From: an uncultured bacterium
Lineage (GTDB): Bacteria; Planctomycetota; UBA1135; GCA-002686595
NCBI GenBank assembly: GCA_937896235.1
Contig: CALBMX010000093.1
Coordinates: 1 to 33,136, forward strand
Direction of reading: 5' to 3'
Length of the DNA stretch: 33,136 nt
In this document: in pieces, positions 14,940-24,062 of the stretch
Position numbering within the stretch: position 1 is the stretch's first letter
Layout of the letters: the number at the start of each line of letters is the position of its first letter
Made by a program: the position numbers and the translations under genes
The notes under the pieces: generated by a model
What the model saw: the letters and a program-made list of their open reading frames with translations, nothing else
Database searches by the model: none
What the model was told of the DNA's origin: nothing

Positions 14940-17357
14940 ATGTCTGCCCCACTTCGCCCCTCTCGGGTTCTCTCCCTTCTATTCGCAGCCTCGCTTTGCC
15001 TGTCCCCAGGCGCTGCGAGCTTCACCCTGCTTGACGGAGAGACACCGACGCCCTTCCAGGCTATCACCAACAATGTGATCGTCCCTCAAATCGGCGCGTG
15101 CGCCATGGACGGTGGCGGGGCCCGCTTGCGCGTGGAGCAAGTCGTTGCCCGCGTTCGGATTGAACCCACTCTCGCGACGACGACCCTTGAGATTAGCGTC
15201 CAGAACCTCACGGGCTCCCATGAGGCCTTTGAGATCCTTGTCCCAACTGCAAACGGAGTCGAACCCGGTGCATGTGCTGGCCTAGACACAGCTTTCTCAC
15301 CAGGCGCGGACGGACCGGTGACCATCCAAGACGTACTCGCCGCAGGTGGCATGCCGGCTGCTGACTTCAAATCCAAGCAGAAGCTCACCCACCTCAAGGG
15401 TGCCGAGGCGCGCTTTGCGCTCAAGGCACTTGCGAGCGCCGCCCGCACTCCATGGCCTTTGGAATTCGCGGCCCACGACCTGATGCGAACAGGCGGTTTC
15501 GAGCTCGCACCGAATGGCCAAGTTACCGTACACATCACCTATTCGGAGCCCATTACCTGGGAAGGCAATCAAGCAGAGTACACACTCCCAAGGAGCGAAT
15601 CGCACGACGCGCTTATCGTCCCCTGGGGCCTTGATGTGCGCGCATCTGGCGGCACCGACTTTGATCTCGCTACAGCCTATTCGCCGACCCACGAGGTCAC
15701 CGTGCAACGTCAAGGCCCGAGGGAGCTCCGCATTCAGTTCGTACAAGGTCGCCACCCGGAACCCGGTCCAATCTCCTTAGCGATCTTGCGAGCTCAGGGC
15801 GCTCTCACAGGTGGCGTCATGCAGAGCCCACGCGAGACGAGCCTGAAGCTACCCGTGATTGGTCTTGTAGCTGAGGGCCAAGCTCTCGAGCCGAATGCTG
15901 GCACGTTCTTGCTGCACACTGGCTTCGCGCCCGACGCAACGAAAGGCCTACGTCAGGTCGCTCGTGAGATCACGCTCGTGCTCGACCGCTCCGGCTCCAT
16001 GAACAATGGAAAGCTCGATCAGGCGAGAGCAGCCGCGTTAAACGTCCTTGACGATCTCGCGCCCGGAGAGTTTTTCAACATCATTAGTTACTCGACCACG
16101 GTCGTCGACCTCTTCGATCGTGCGGCACCCGCAAATGAACAGAACAAAGCTAAAGGCCGCGACTTCCTATATGACCTCACCCCGAGTGGTGGCACCAACA
16201 TCAACGAAGCGCTGACTGCTGCGCTTTTGCCTGCCGCCCAAAGCGGAAGCCTTCCCCTCCTGCTCTTCTTAACCGACGGCCTCCCCACATCTGGCGAGAA
16301 GGACGAGCGCCGCATCGGTTCGAATGCTTCGAACCACAACAAGTACAACCGCAGGATCTTCACTTTTGGAGTTGGCCACGATGTCAATGCGCCCTTACTT
16401 GATCACCTAGCTAGCGGTTCCGGGGGTTCGAGCCACTACATTCGCCCCACCCAAGATGTCGAGGAGCGTATCGGCGAGGTCTTCGCAGGATTGCGCGGGC
16501 CGGTCCTTATGGCACCCGTCCTCCATGTCCTAGATGCAAATGGCGCGCCCGCTCCAGGCGCCGTCCGATACGTCCTGCCGGCCAGGCTGCCCGACCTCTA
16601 CGAGGACGATCACTTAGTGATTGCCGGCCAGTACATGACCGATTCCCCACTAATTTTCCGCGTGACGGGTCAACTCGGTGGCCAGGAGCACAGCTTCGAC
16701 ATCCCTTTCCATCCGAAGTCTCAACAAGTCCCCCACGACTTTGTCCCCGCCCTATGGGCTAGTCGTCAGCTAGCGGCGATGGTTGAGTCTTTCCGCGCGG
16801 CCGGGAGTCTGCCCCCCGGTGCTCCTCGCGATTTACGCGCGGAAGCGGCGCGCGCGGAATTGATCCTCGCGCTGTCGACCCGCTACGGAATCTTGAATGA
16901 GTACACCGCATTCCTATCGCTAAACGGAACGGATCTTTGGGACCGAGACAAACAGCTCGCCACCCTCGCCACCCTACTGCGTGACCGAGCACAGCTCAGC
17001 CGGGTCGGCCGGGCGGCCGTCTCACAATCTATGAACTCGAACGCCGCCCTCTCCCAAGAGACGCTCAATCGACTCAATCGCTTCATTGATGGAACGATGA
17101 ACGAGGTTCAAATCGCCTCCGTTCGGCGCATCAAAAATAGAGCGTTTTTCCTACGAGGTGAAACGTGGATTGACTCCGGGCTGGCAGGATCCGGCCCTTT
17201 GGCTGCTATCGATGAGTACATCCCCGTCGGCTCGGAACGTTACTTTCAGCTGGTGGACGAGTTCACCCAGCTCGATCAGCCCGGCTTGATTTCGATGCCT
17301 GGAAACATCCTGCTAATGCACGGGAGCAAGGTGCTTTTCCTTGAGGCTGTAAAGTAG
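14940..17357 (+). CDS. Secreted VIT and VWA domain protein
   Basis: An 805-residue exported protein with a clear Shine-Dalgarno GGAGG (14929-14933) 6 nt before ATG 14940. A signal peptide covers about residues 1-27 (LLFAASLCLSPGAAS). Residues about 50-300 fit a VIT domain (vault protein / inter-alpha-trypsin N-terminal), with VEQVVARVRIEPTLATTTLE near its start and VTVHITYSEPI later. The VWA domain spans about 342-520. Its metal-ion adhesion site is intact: DRSGSMNNG (Asp349, Ser351, Ser353), Thr419 in SGGTNINEAL and Asp446 in FLTDGLPT. A C-terminal region includes LSTRYGILNEYTAFL, typical of VIT-VWA proteins. There is no sortase motif or C-terminal membrane anchor. Surface adhesion or complex assembly is inferred. 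A small hairpin (14881-14899) precedes the gene, so it may have its own promoter. Confidence 0.9.
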   Translation: MSAPLRPSRVLSLLFAASLCLSPGAASFTLLDGETPTPFQAITNNVIVPQIGACAMDGGGARLRVEQVVARVRIEPTLATTTLEISVQNLTGSHEAFEILVPTANGVEPGACAGLDTAFSPGADGPVTIQDVLAAGGMPAADFKSKQKLTHLKGAEARFALKALASAARTPWPLEFAAHDLMRTGGFELAPNGQVTVHITYSEPITWEGNQAEYTLPRSESHDALIVPWGLDVRASGGTDFDLATAYSPTHEVTVQRQGPRELRIQFVQGRHPEPGPISLAILRAQGALTGGVMQSPRETSLKLPVIGLVAEGQALEPNAGTFLLHTGFAPDATKGLRQVAREITLVLDRSGSMNNGKLDQARAAALNVLDDLAPGEFFNIISYSTTVVDLFDRAAPANEQNKAKGRDFLYDLTPSGGTNINEALTAALLPAAQSGSLPLLLFLTDGLPTSGEKDERRIGSNASNHNKYNRRIFTFGVGHDVNAPLLDHLASGSGGSSHYIRPTQDVEERIGEVFAGLRGPVLMAPVLHVLDANGAPAPGAVRYVLPARLPDLYEDDHLVIAGQYMTDSPLIFRVTGQLGGQEHSFDIPFHPKSQQVPHDFVPALWASRQLAAMVESFRAAGSLPPGAPRDLRAEAARAELILALSTRYGILNEYTAFLSLNGTDLWDRDKQLATLATLLRDRAQLSRVGRAAVSQSMNSNAALSQETLNRLNRFIDGTMNEVQIASVRRIKNRAFFLRGETWIDSGLAGSGPLAAIDEYIPVGSERYFQLVDEFTQLDQPGLISMPGNILLMHGSKVLFLEAVK

Positions 17358-17369
17358 CACCCTGCCGTG

Positions 17370-18041
17370 TTACCGAACGACCATCACGTCTCCGAGTGGC
17401 TTCTTGATCAGCGCCGCTTCGGGGACGTGGCATGTCTCCGCCGGCCAACCGACGGGGATCAACATGTAGGCTCGCTCGTTCGATGGCCGCTGTAGGACCT
17501 CGGCCAAAAAAGCCATAGGGCTTGGGGTATGTGTGAGTGTTGCCAACCCTGCCATTTGGGCGGCCGCGAGCAGCATCCCCGTTGCGATCCCAACAGACTC
17601 CTCGCTGTAATAAACACTCTTGCCGTCATCCGTTTTGGTCAACCGAAACACAACGATGAGCCAAGGTGCGATCTCCAGGAACTCCTTTGTCTCATCCGTC
17701 CCAAGGGGCGCGAGATCCAGTTTCCACGCCGTGGGTGCCCGCCGCGAGTAGAACTCACGCTCTTCGATTTCGGCAGCCTCCCGGATGCGCTTTTTTAGTG
17801 CCGGATCTTGAACACAAACGAAGCGCCACGGCTGTTTATTCGCACCACTTGGAGCGCTTGCCGCAGATTTAACAACCCATTCGATAAGTTCGCGGTCGAC
17901 GGGAGCAGCCGAGAATTCACGTATCGAGCGTCTACGCTCTAAGACTTCACAGAAAGCCTTAGCTGCTCCTATAGGGTCTAGATCCGGGGAATAGGGCTTA
18001 TGTAGGGCAAACTTAGGGGGACGACTTGGGGAGTTTGGCAT
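17370..18041 (-). CDS. Nitroreductase-fold flavoprotein, iodotyrosine-deiodinase-like
   Basis: A 223-residue FMN enzyme from ATG 18041, preceded by TAGGGTG; a GTG at 18077 would add 12 residues. The flavin-binding motifs are RRRSIREF and SAPSGANKQPW. The sequence follows iodotyrosine deiodinase (IYD) through most of its length: VYYSEESVGIATGMLLAAAQMAGLAT, split here only for reference, and the ending IPVGWP...KKPLGDVMVV. The three residues by which IYD holds the zwitterion of iodotyrosine are present at the right spacing: Glu94, Tyr98 and Lys119 (EREFY then K at +21). Reductive dehalogenation of halotyrosines is therefore a reasonable inference. A general nitroreductase is the alternative. 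Its stop lies 12 nt from the convergent VIT-VWA gene. Confidence 0.87.
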   Translation of the reverse strand: MPNSPSRPPKFALHKPYSPDLDPIGAAKAFCEVLERRRSIREFSAAPVDRELIEWVVKSAASAPSGANKQPWRFVCVQDPALKKRIREAAEIEEREFYSRRAPTAWKLDLAPLGTDETKEFLEIAPWLIVVFRLTKTDDGKSVYYSEESVGIATGMLLAAAQMAGLATLTHTPSPMAFLAEVLQRPSNERAYMLIPVGWPAETCHVPEAALIKKPLGDVMVVR

Positions 18042-18246
18042 ACCGAACACCCTACCGAAATCTCGTTCGCGCAGCACTCACTGAAGAGAACGATCCCCAC
18101 CAATCGCTGGAACTCGTTAGACTGTTCGGCTTCGCGCAACAAGATCCAGTGCTAAAAGGGCTCTATATGAGGTCCTATTTTGGAATGCACACCTGGCGGA
18201 TCCGATGTAAGCGCATCTCACGCAAACTGCGACCCCCAGGCTAAAA

Positions 18247-20205
18247 ATGAGCTTCCAAGAAACTGAAGCGGCACCCAATGCCGTTAACGACACTGACAAT
18301 TCCGAGACCCCCAACGGCCCCTCTTTCGCCGATCTAAAGCTGATCGCTCCGATCCAAGAGATGCTCGCCAAGATTGGCTATGAGGCTCCCTCCCCCATTC
18401 AATCCGGGACGATCCCGCCCTTGCTTGAAGGACGCGACGTTTTGGGCCAAGCCCAAACTGGAACAGGGAAGACGGCAGCATTTGCCCTTCCTGTGCTGAG
18501 CCTGATCGACCTGAAAAGGCGCGAACCACAAGCCATCGTCCTTGTGCCGACACGCGAGCTTGCGATTCAAGTCGCCGAGGCGTTCCAGAAGTACGCGGGC
18601 AACATGCCCGACTTCCACGTCCTGCCTATTTATGGCGGGCAAGCGTACCCCCTACAGCTTCGCCCTCTGCAGCGCGGCGTCCACGTGGTCGTTGGCACAC
18701 CCGGTCGCGTGATGGATCACATCAAACGCGGCTCGCTCGACCTCTCAACTATCAGCCACGTCGTTCTTGACGAGGCCGACGAGATGCTCAAAATGGGCTT
18801 CGTCGATGATGTCATGTGGATCCTGGAGCACGCTCCGAAGGAACGCCAGACCGCCCTATTCTCGGCCACCATGCCGCCGGTTATCCAGCGCATGGCTACC
18901 GATTACATGAACAACCCCGAGGTCATCAAGCTCGAGGTGCGCACCACCATCGCCGAGACGATTACCCAGCGCTATCAAATCATGGCCGGGCACCTCAAGC
19001 TCGACGCGCTTACGCGCCTGCTTGAAGTCGAAGATTTTGACGCGATGATCGTTTTCGTCCGCACCAAGGCGAACACCGTCGAGCTCGCCGAGAAGCTTGC
19101 CGCAAGAGGCCATGCAGTGGCTGCCCTCAACGGTGACATTCCCCAGCGCATGCGAGAGCAGACGGTCAACCAGCTCAAAGCGGGCAAGCTGGACGTCCTT
19201 GTTGCAACGGACGTCGCCGCGCGCGGGCTCGATGTTCAGCGCATCTCCCACGTCATTAACTACGACCTGCCAACCGACCTCGAATCCTACACCCACCGCA
19301 TTGGTCGGACAGGACGTGCAGGTCGCTCCGGCAAGGCCATCTTGTTCGTCAAGCCCCAAGAACGCCGCCTCTTGCGCGACATTGAGCGCGCGACTAGCAG
19401 CCGTTTGGAGCAGCTCGAGGTTCCTAATAACGAAGAGGTCAACAAGTCGCGAATCGAGAGGTTCAAGCGACGGATTTCCGAGACGATTGAGGCCTACTCC
19501 GACCAGACGAGCTCGGCCGAGTACTCCAAGATTGTCACTGATTTCCTCGAGAGCGAAGAGCATACACAAGACCAGGTCTTTGGCGCTTTGGCCCGACTTG
19601 CCCAAGGTGACCAGAACCTCTTCTTCGAAGCTGACGGCCGCCAACAGGGCCGCGAACGCAGTGAAGATGAGCGCCGCGATTTTCGTGAGAACGGGCACCG
19701 CTCCAGTGGTCGCGATGATCGCGGCGGGCGTGGAGGACACTTCGATGACCGTGGCGGACGCCCCGATCGTGGCATGCATAGTGATCGCGGTGATCGTGGT
19801 GGACGCAATGAGCGCTTTGAGCGCGGCGGCCAAGACGACCGTGGTAGTCGCCCCGACCGTGGCGGAAATCGCTTCGAAAGTGCACCCGCGCGCCCCGAGA
19901 CGACGGCCGAAGCTGGTATGAAAACGTACCGTATCGAGGTCGGGCATCGCGACGGCGTGAACCCCGGTAACATCGTTGGTGCCGTTGCCAATGAAGGCGA
20001 CATCAGCTCCGAGTACATCGGTCGCATTCAAATCTTCGACGACTTCACCACGATTGATCTGCCAGACGGGATGCCAGAGGCCACCTTCCGCCAGCTCCAA
20101 GAGACACGAGTGCGAGGCCAAAAGCTCCGCATCTCTCAGTTCGGCGCTGAGGGTAGCGAGCGCCCCCAAAGGGGCCAGTACAGCAACCCTAGAGATCGTC
20201 GCTAG
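18247..20205 (+). CDS. deaD: DEAD-box ATP-dependent RNA helicase, CsdA/DeaD-like
   Basis: A 652-residue helicase. Motifs in order are the Q motif (APSPIQSGTIPPLL, Gln52), AQTGTGKT (69-76), PTRELAIQ (101-108), TPGRVMDHI, DEAD (175-178), SATMP, VATDVAARGLDVQ and HRIGRTGRAGRSG. After a helical segment comes a low-complexity linker (about 472-545) with many DRGG, GGR and PDRGG units. A DbpA-type RNA-binding domain follows (about 558-636: YRIEVGHRDGVNPGNIVGA, then RGQKLRISQF). This layout is that of CsdA/DeaD, which remodels structured RNA in ribosome assembly and at low temperature. The 205 nt between the preferred nitroreductase start and this ATG could hold a regulatory leader, but I see no clear promoter. 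It ends at a strong terminator. Confidence 0.93.
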   Translation: MSFQETEAAPNAVNDTDNSETPNGPSFADLKLIAPIQEMLAKIGYEAPSPIQSGTIPPLLEGRDVLGQAQTGTGKTAAFALPVLSLIDLKRREPQAIVLVPTRELAIQVAEAFQKYAGNMPDFHVLPIYGGQAYPLQLRPLQRGVHVVVGTPGRVMDHIKRGSLDLSTISHVVLDEADEMLKMGFVDDVMWILEHAPKERQTALFSATMPPVIQRMATDYMNNPEVIKLEVRTTIAETITQRYQIMAGHLKLDALTRLLEVEDFDAMIVFVRTKANTVELAEKLAARGHAVAALNGDIPQRMREQTVNQLKAGKLDVLVATDVAARGLDVQRISHVINYDLPTDLESYTHRIGRTGRAGRSGKAILFVKPQERRLLRDIERATSSRLEQLEVPNNEEVNKSRIERFKRRISETIEAYSDQTSSAEYSKIVTDFLESEEHTQDQVFGALARLAQGDQNLFFEADGRQQGRERSEDERRDFRENGHRSSGRDDRGGRGGHFDDRGGRPDRGMHSDRGDRGGRNERFERGGQDDRGSRPDRGGNRFESAPARPETTAEAGMKTYRIEVGHRDGVNPGNIVGAVANEGDISSEYIGRIQIFDDFTTIDLPDGMPEATFRQLQETRVRGQKLRISQFGAEGSERPQRGQYSNPRDRR

Positions 20206-20230
20206 ACGCAACGAGACCGACTGCACTTCT

Positions 20231-20269
20231 TGCCCCTGAGCCCGACACCCCGGGCTCAGGGGCATTTTT
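20231..20269 (+). terminator. Rho-independent terminator after the DEAD-box gene
   Basis: A perfect 14-bp GC-rich stem (20231-20244 with 20251-20264) has a 6-nt loop and is followed by TTTTT at 20265-20269. It lies 25 nt after the helicase stop codon. Confidence 0.93.
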
Positions 20270-20467
20270 GTGCCTTTGCGGGGAGGTCCAGGTCAGATTG
20301 CGCTGGTCCCGCTGCTAGCGGCCATCCGTTTCGAATTCCTCAGGTCAAAGTGGGAACGGCAGATCCAGATCAAAAAGTATTTTGAGTATGAGCCTAGTCT
20401 AGTCAAGGCGAGCTCGGCGAGAGGTCGAAGAGTAAGTCCTTACTCGTCCTCCTTACTGGATAGCATC

Positions 20468-21331
20468 ATGACCTCACCTAGCTCAATCCTTTTTGATCCG
20501 AACACTCTCCCGCAGGACCTTCGCGCTCCCATAGAAGCGCTTTTGCGCGGCGACAATCTACGCCTCCCGATTCTCTCGGGTAGCATCTCGAAGCTCATGG
20601 CGACCTGCAACCAGGATTCCCCGGAGATGGAGGAGATCGCAAAGCTGGTATCGATGGACCAGAGCCTTGCGGCGCATGTGCTGCGCCTGTCCAACTCTGC
20701 CGCGTACGCGCCAGTCAACGAGCTCGTCACTATCGACGATGCCGTTCGTCGCCTTGGAATTCGAGCCATTGGGGACATGGCTATTGGCCACATGGTCCTG
20801 AACGGTCTTGCGGATCGTGAAGATCCAGTCTTGAAGAGCTTATGGAGGCGGGCCGCCGTCTGCGGGCTCTACGCATATCGCGTCGGTTCGGCCATCGGAA
20901 TGCGTGGGAAGGCATCTCTTTTACCTGGCTTGCTGATGGATGTTGGCCGTCCTCTTGCGCTTGGCTTCCTCAAGGACACAGAAAAGCTGATCGGACAAGA
21001 GATCGACTCTGACACCAAGTTGTTCCTCGCCGACCAGATGCACACCGAACTCGGCCTAAAATTAGTCGAGGAATGGAGCCTACCGAAAGAGATCGCCGGC
21101 GCCATCCGTTACCACGACTGCTACGACCGTGCGGAAGAGTTCAAGACAGAGGCGATGATTGCAAACCTCGCCAGCGTGTTGACCACTTGGGCCCTACAAC
21201 CCGAAGAGATCGAACAAGAGAGCCTCATGGAGCTCCAGATCGTTGGGGACCTGGAGCTCGATGAGTGGCATATGAGCCAGCTGATGGCGAATACAGAAGA
21301 GGTCCTGAGAACCGCTGCCGCATTCGAATAG
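20468..21331 (+). CDS. HDOD domain protein
   Basis: A 287-residue single-domain HDOD protein. I chose ATG 20468 (MTSPSSILFDP). A longer in-frame reading from GTG 20270 would begin inside the previous gene's terminator and adds an unconserved segment. The domain (about 35-235) has LPILSGSISKLMATCN, IAKLVSMDQSLAAHVLRLSNSAAYA and IDDAVRRLGIRAI, typical of HDOD. The position where HD hydrolases show HD reads LLMDVGRPLAL, so a catalytic metal site is doubtful, as is common in HDOD. The family is tied to signalling, often with response regulators or diguanylate cyclases. No partner domain is fused and no such gene is next door. It ends at a strong hairpin. Confidence 0.87.
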   Translation: MTSPSSILFDPNTLPQDLRAPIEALLRGDNLRLPILSGSISKLMATCNQDSPEMEEIAKLVSMDQSLAAHVLRLSNSAAYAPVNELVTIDDAVRRLGIRAIGDMAIGHMVLNGLADREDPVLKSLWRRAAVCGLYAYRVGSAIGMRGKASLLPGLLMDVGRPLALGFLKDTEKLIGQEIDSDTKLFLADQMHTELGLKLVEEWSLPKEIAGAIRYHDCYDRAEEFKTEAMIANLASVLTTWALQPEEIEQESLMELQIVGDLELDEWHMSQLMANTEEVLRTAAAFE

Positions 21332-21336
21332 AAAAC

Positions 21337-21379
21337 GAGCCGAGGGATGCCTCCCTAGCTGGGAGGCATCCCTCGGCTC
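21337..21379. terminator. Bidirectional terminator between HDOD gene and gltA
   Basis: A perfect 19-bp stem (21337-21355 with 21361-21379) has a 5-nt loop (TAGCT). On the minus strand it is followed by CGTTTTC, a T-tract for the gltA operon ending at 21397. On the plus strand the tail is short (TTAG). It lies between two convergent genes. Confidence 0.88.
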
Positions 21380-21396
21380 TTAGCAAACGAGAGGTC

Positions 21397-22542
21397 TTAG
21401 CGCTCTTCGATCGGCACGTACTCGTGGCCGTGGGTTCCCACGTAGATTTGGCCGGGACGGAAGAGTCGGTTGTTCTCCATCTGCTCACGCCAGTGAGCCA
21501 GCCAACCCGAGACCCTTGCAATCGCAAAGACCGGAGTGAACAGGTCTGTCGCAATACCAAGCTTCTGATAGACGATTCCGCTGAAGAAGTCGACGTTGGG
21601 CCAGATACCCTTTCCACCGACGCGCTCGCGCATTTCATTTTCAAGTGCTAGAGCGACGTCGTAAATCGGGGTGGAGCCAAGTTTCTCGAACACCTGGTGC
21701 ACAAGACCTTGCAGGTTGATCGCGCGCGGGTCCTTCACCTTGTAAACGCGGTGTCCGAAGCCCATGACCTTTCCACCTGCTGCAAACTTGGCATCGAGCC
21801 AAGCGGGGACGCTTTCGGCAGAGGGAATCTCTGCGAGTGAGTCCAAGACGCGCTCGTTAGCGCCACCGTGTAGTGGCCCAGACAGGCTGCCAATAGCAGC
21901 GCTGATCACGGAGTAGGGATCGGACTCGCTAGAAGCGACAACTCGGGCCGTGAACGTCGAGGCATTCATCGTGTGGTCCGCATGAAGGATCAGCGCAACG
22001 TCCAAGACTTTGGCCGCGAGCTCGTCCGGCACCTCGCCGTTGACCATGTACAAGAAGTTAGCCGCAGTACTAAGCGCAGGATCAGGCGCAATGATGTCCA
22101 GGCCACGACGAACGCGATCGAATGCGGCCGTCAAGGTAGGCATCACGGCAACAAGTTCAAGACACATATCATGTGCCTTGGCGCTGTCCTTCCAAGCGCG
22201 ATTGTCTTCGTTGAACATACCGAGCGCCGAGACACACGCCTGTAGCGCATCCATCGGGTGACCATCCTTAGGCAATAGCCTAATGATGTCCAAAACAGCG
22301 TCAGGAACTTGCCGTTTCGCAGCTAGGGATTCCTCCAGCTCTTTCAGCTCAGCCACTTTAGGTAGGCGACCATGCCACAGCAGGAACACGACCTCTTCGA
22401 AGGTGCTGTTCGCCGACAAATCGGCGATGGGGTAACCGCGATACTCAAGCACGCCGATGTTTCCATCGATGTAGCTGATTGCGGATTCGGATGCTGGAAT
22501 CCCGGCTAGGCCGGGGATGAGTTGATTTGCTTGAGTTGACAC
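21397..22542 (-). CDS. gltA: Citrate synthase
   Basis: A 381-residue citrate synthase of the short form also used by 2-methylcitrate synthases. It condenses acetyl-CoA with oxaloacetate at the entry to the TCA cycle. Catalytic residues are His225 (SGPLHGGANE), His264 (VMGFGHRVYK) and Asp318 (NVDFFSG). The substrate-binding ADHTMNAST motif is at 188-196. The C-terminus has the family's GWLAHWREQ and RPGQIYVG. It is the last gene of a tight minus-strand set, 27 nt after pepA, and ends at a hairpin. No prpB/prpD genes are near, so citrate synthase is preferred over methylcitrate synthase. Sequence alone cannot exclude the latter. Confidence 0.94.
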   Translation of the reverse strand: MSTQANQLIPGLAGIPASESAISYIDGNIGVLEYRGYPIADLSANSTFEEVVFLLWHGRLPKVAELKELEESLAAKRQVPDAVLDIIRLLPKDGHPMDALQACVSALGMFNEDNRAWKDSAKAHDMCLELVAVMPTLTAAFDRVRRGLDIIAPDPALSTAANFLYMVNGEVPDELAAKVLDVALILHADHTMNASTFTARVVASSESDPYSVISAAIGSLSGPLHGGANERVLDSLAEIPSAESVPAWLDAKFAAGGKVMGFGHRVYKVKDPRAINLQGLVHQVFEKLGSTPIYDVALALENEMRERVGGKGIWPNVDFFSGIVYQKLGIATDLFTPVFAIARVSGWLAHWREQMENNRLFRPGQIYVGTHGHEYVPIEER

Positions 22543-22569
22543 TTCTTGATCTCCGTTCTGAAATTCGGA

Positions 22570-24036
22570 TTACAGGTTTTGGAGGTAATCGACGAGCAAT
22601 CGCACGCCAACACCGGTTCCAGTTTGGCCGCCGCGATAGTCGCGGCACTCCGATCCCCATGCCGTACCTGCGATATCGAGGTGGCACCAATCGATTCCCT
22701 CGCCCACAAAATGCGAGAGGAAGGCCGCGCCGGCTGAGGAGCCGGCGCCTTGACCAGAGTTTATGTTGCGTAGGTCGCCATAGGTGCCCTTGAGCTGCGT
22801 CTTGTGCTCTTCGAGCAGCGGCAGCTCCCAAAGGCGTTCGCCGGTGTTCTCGCCAGCTTGGGCGAGGTCCTTGCCGAGCTTTACCGTGTTCGGGAACATT
22901 CCCGAGATCTCATGGCCAAGAGCTATGACAACTGCGCCCGTTAGAGTCGCAAGGTCGATGATCGTATCCGGCTTGATCTTCTTCGACGCGTAGCACAAAC
23001 CGTCAGCCAAGATCAGGCGTCCCTCTGCGTCGGTGTTGATCACCTCGATCGTCTTGCCATTCATCGCGGTGACGATATCACCCGGCTTCGTAGCATTGTG
23101 AGCCGGCATGTTTTCAGATGCGACAACAACACAGTGCACTTCGGCGTTCACATCCAAGCTGCTAAGCGCGTGGAACACCCCCATGACTGCGGCTCCACCC
23201 GACATGTCGAACTTCATCTCGTCCATTTTCGCGCCGGGCTTCAAGCTGATTCCACCCGAGTCGAAAGTAAGACCCTTACCCAAGATACAAACGCGACGGC
23301 TTGCCTTCTTTTTGGGCTTATAGACCATGTGGACGAGCTGCGCCTCTTCCGAGGAGCCCCTAGACACGGACAGTAGCGAACCCATTCCCAAAGCAGCCAT
23401 CTGCTTTTCGCCGAGCACGGTCACACTAAGGCGTGCACCCTTCTTGGCGATCGCACGAGCGTGCTTCGTGAAGTCGGTCGGCTTCATGTAGTTACCGGGG
23501 CGGTTCTGAAGGTCGCGAGCAAAGCAGTTTGCCTCCGCGAGGACGTGACCCTGACGCAGGCCTTTCTTGAACTCTACGCCGCCGCCAGCGCATTGAACGC
23601 CCTTGACTTTCGCAGTGAACTTTTCGCTCTTGAGCTCAGTGAACTGGTAGGCGCCCATGACAAGGCCCTCGCCCAGCGCGCAACCCGCAGCGAACGCGCC
23701 GCCAACAGCCTTCTCGACATCTTCACTGACATAGGCGAGGGGGGTTGCAAAGCCTAATTTTTCGGCATCTTTCACTGCGATCGCAGCGCCTCGGCGAAGT
23801 GCCTCGGCATCCAAGCTTTTGGTGTCGCCCAACCCGACGAGCAAGACGCGCGAAGCGCTTCCCGATTTGGGATCGCAAAGGCGTGTCGAACGGAAGGCGC
23901 CGGTGAAGTCCTTCTTTGCAGCGGCCGGAAGCTCAACACCTTCGGGAAGCTCAAGCTTCTTGCCCTTGATTGCGAAGACGATAAGTAGATCGGTGCTTGC
24001 GATGCGCGCACCGCGTTCCTTGGATGTGAGTTTCAT
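22570..24036 (-). CDS. pepA: Leucyl aminopeptidase (M17)
   Basis: A 488-residue M17 cytosol aminopeptidase, a two-metal enzyme that removes N-terminal residues from peptides. The signature NTDAEGRL is at 334-341. Metal and catalytic residues are Lys254 and Asp259 (LGKGLTFDSGG), Lys266, Asp277, Asp336, Glu338 and Arg340. The N-terminal domain (1-165) is present, so the length is complete. The ATG at 24036 (MKLTSKERG) is the natural start. It lies 26 nt downstream of ETF-QO and 27 nt upstream of gltA on the same strand. Some PepA proteins also bind DNA at recombination sites, but nothing here shows that. Confidence 0.95.
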   Translation of the reverse strand: MKLTSKERGARIASTDLLIVFAIKGKKLELPEGVELPAAAKKDFTGAFRSTRLCDPKSGSASRVLLVGLGDTKSLDAEALRRGAAIAVKDAEKLGFATPLAYVSEDVEKAVGGAFAAGCALGEGLVMGAYQFTELKSEKFTAKVKGVQCAGGGVEFKKGLRQGHVLAEANCFARDLQNRPGNYMKPTDFTKHARAIAKKGARLSVTVLGEKQMAALGMGSLLSVSRGSSEEAQLVHMVYKPKKKASRRVCILGKGLTFDSGGISLKPGAKMDEMKFDMSGGAAVMGVFHALSSLDVNAEVHCVVVASENMPAHNATKPGDIVTAMNGKTIEVINTDAEGRLILADGLCYASKKIKPDTIIDLATLTGAVVIALGHEISGMFPNTVKLGKDLAQAGENTGERLWELPLLEEHKTQLKGTYGDLRNINSGQGAGSSAGAAFLSHFVGEGIDWCHLDIAGTAWGSECRDYRGGQTGTGVGVRLLVDYLQNL

Positions 24037-24062
24037 AGAGTCGAGTAAAGTTCAGGGAGTGG

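Noticed and set aside
18026..18244. 72-codon plus-strand frame between the nitroreductase and DEAD-box genes
   Set aside because: It overlaps the 5' end of the nitroreductase gene and has no family features. It ends directly before the helicase ATG, but no ribosome binding site supports it.
18856..20265. 469-codon open frame on the minus strand opposite the DEAD-box gene
   Set aside because: It lies wholly antisense to a convincing helicase. It is rich in Ala/Val/Thr repeats that mirror the RGG linker, and has no recognisable domain. GC bias in codon positions explains its length.
20270..20467. Extended N-terminus of the HDOD protein from GTG 20270
   Set aside because: The extension would start inside the terminator of the previous gene and shows no conserved pattern. 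ATG 20468 is just ahead of the domain.
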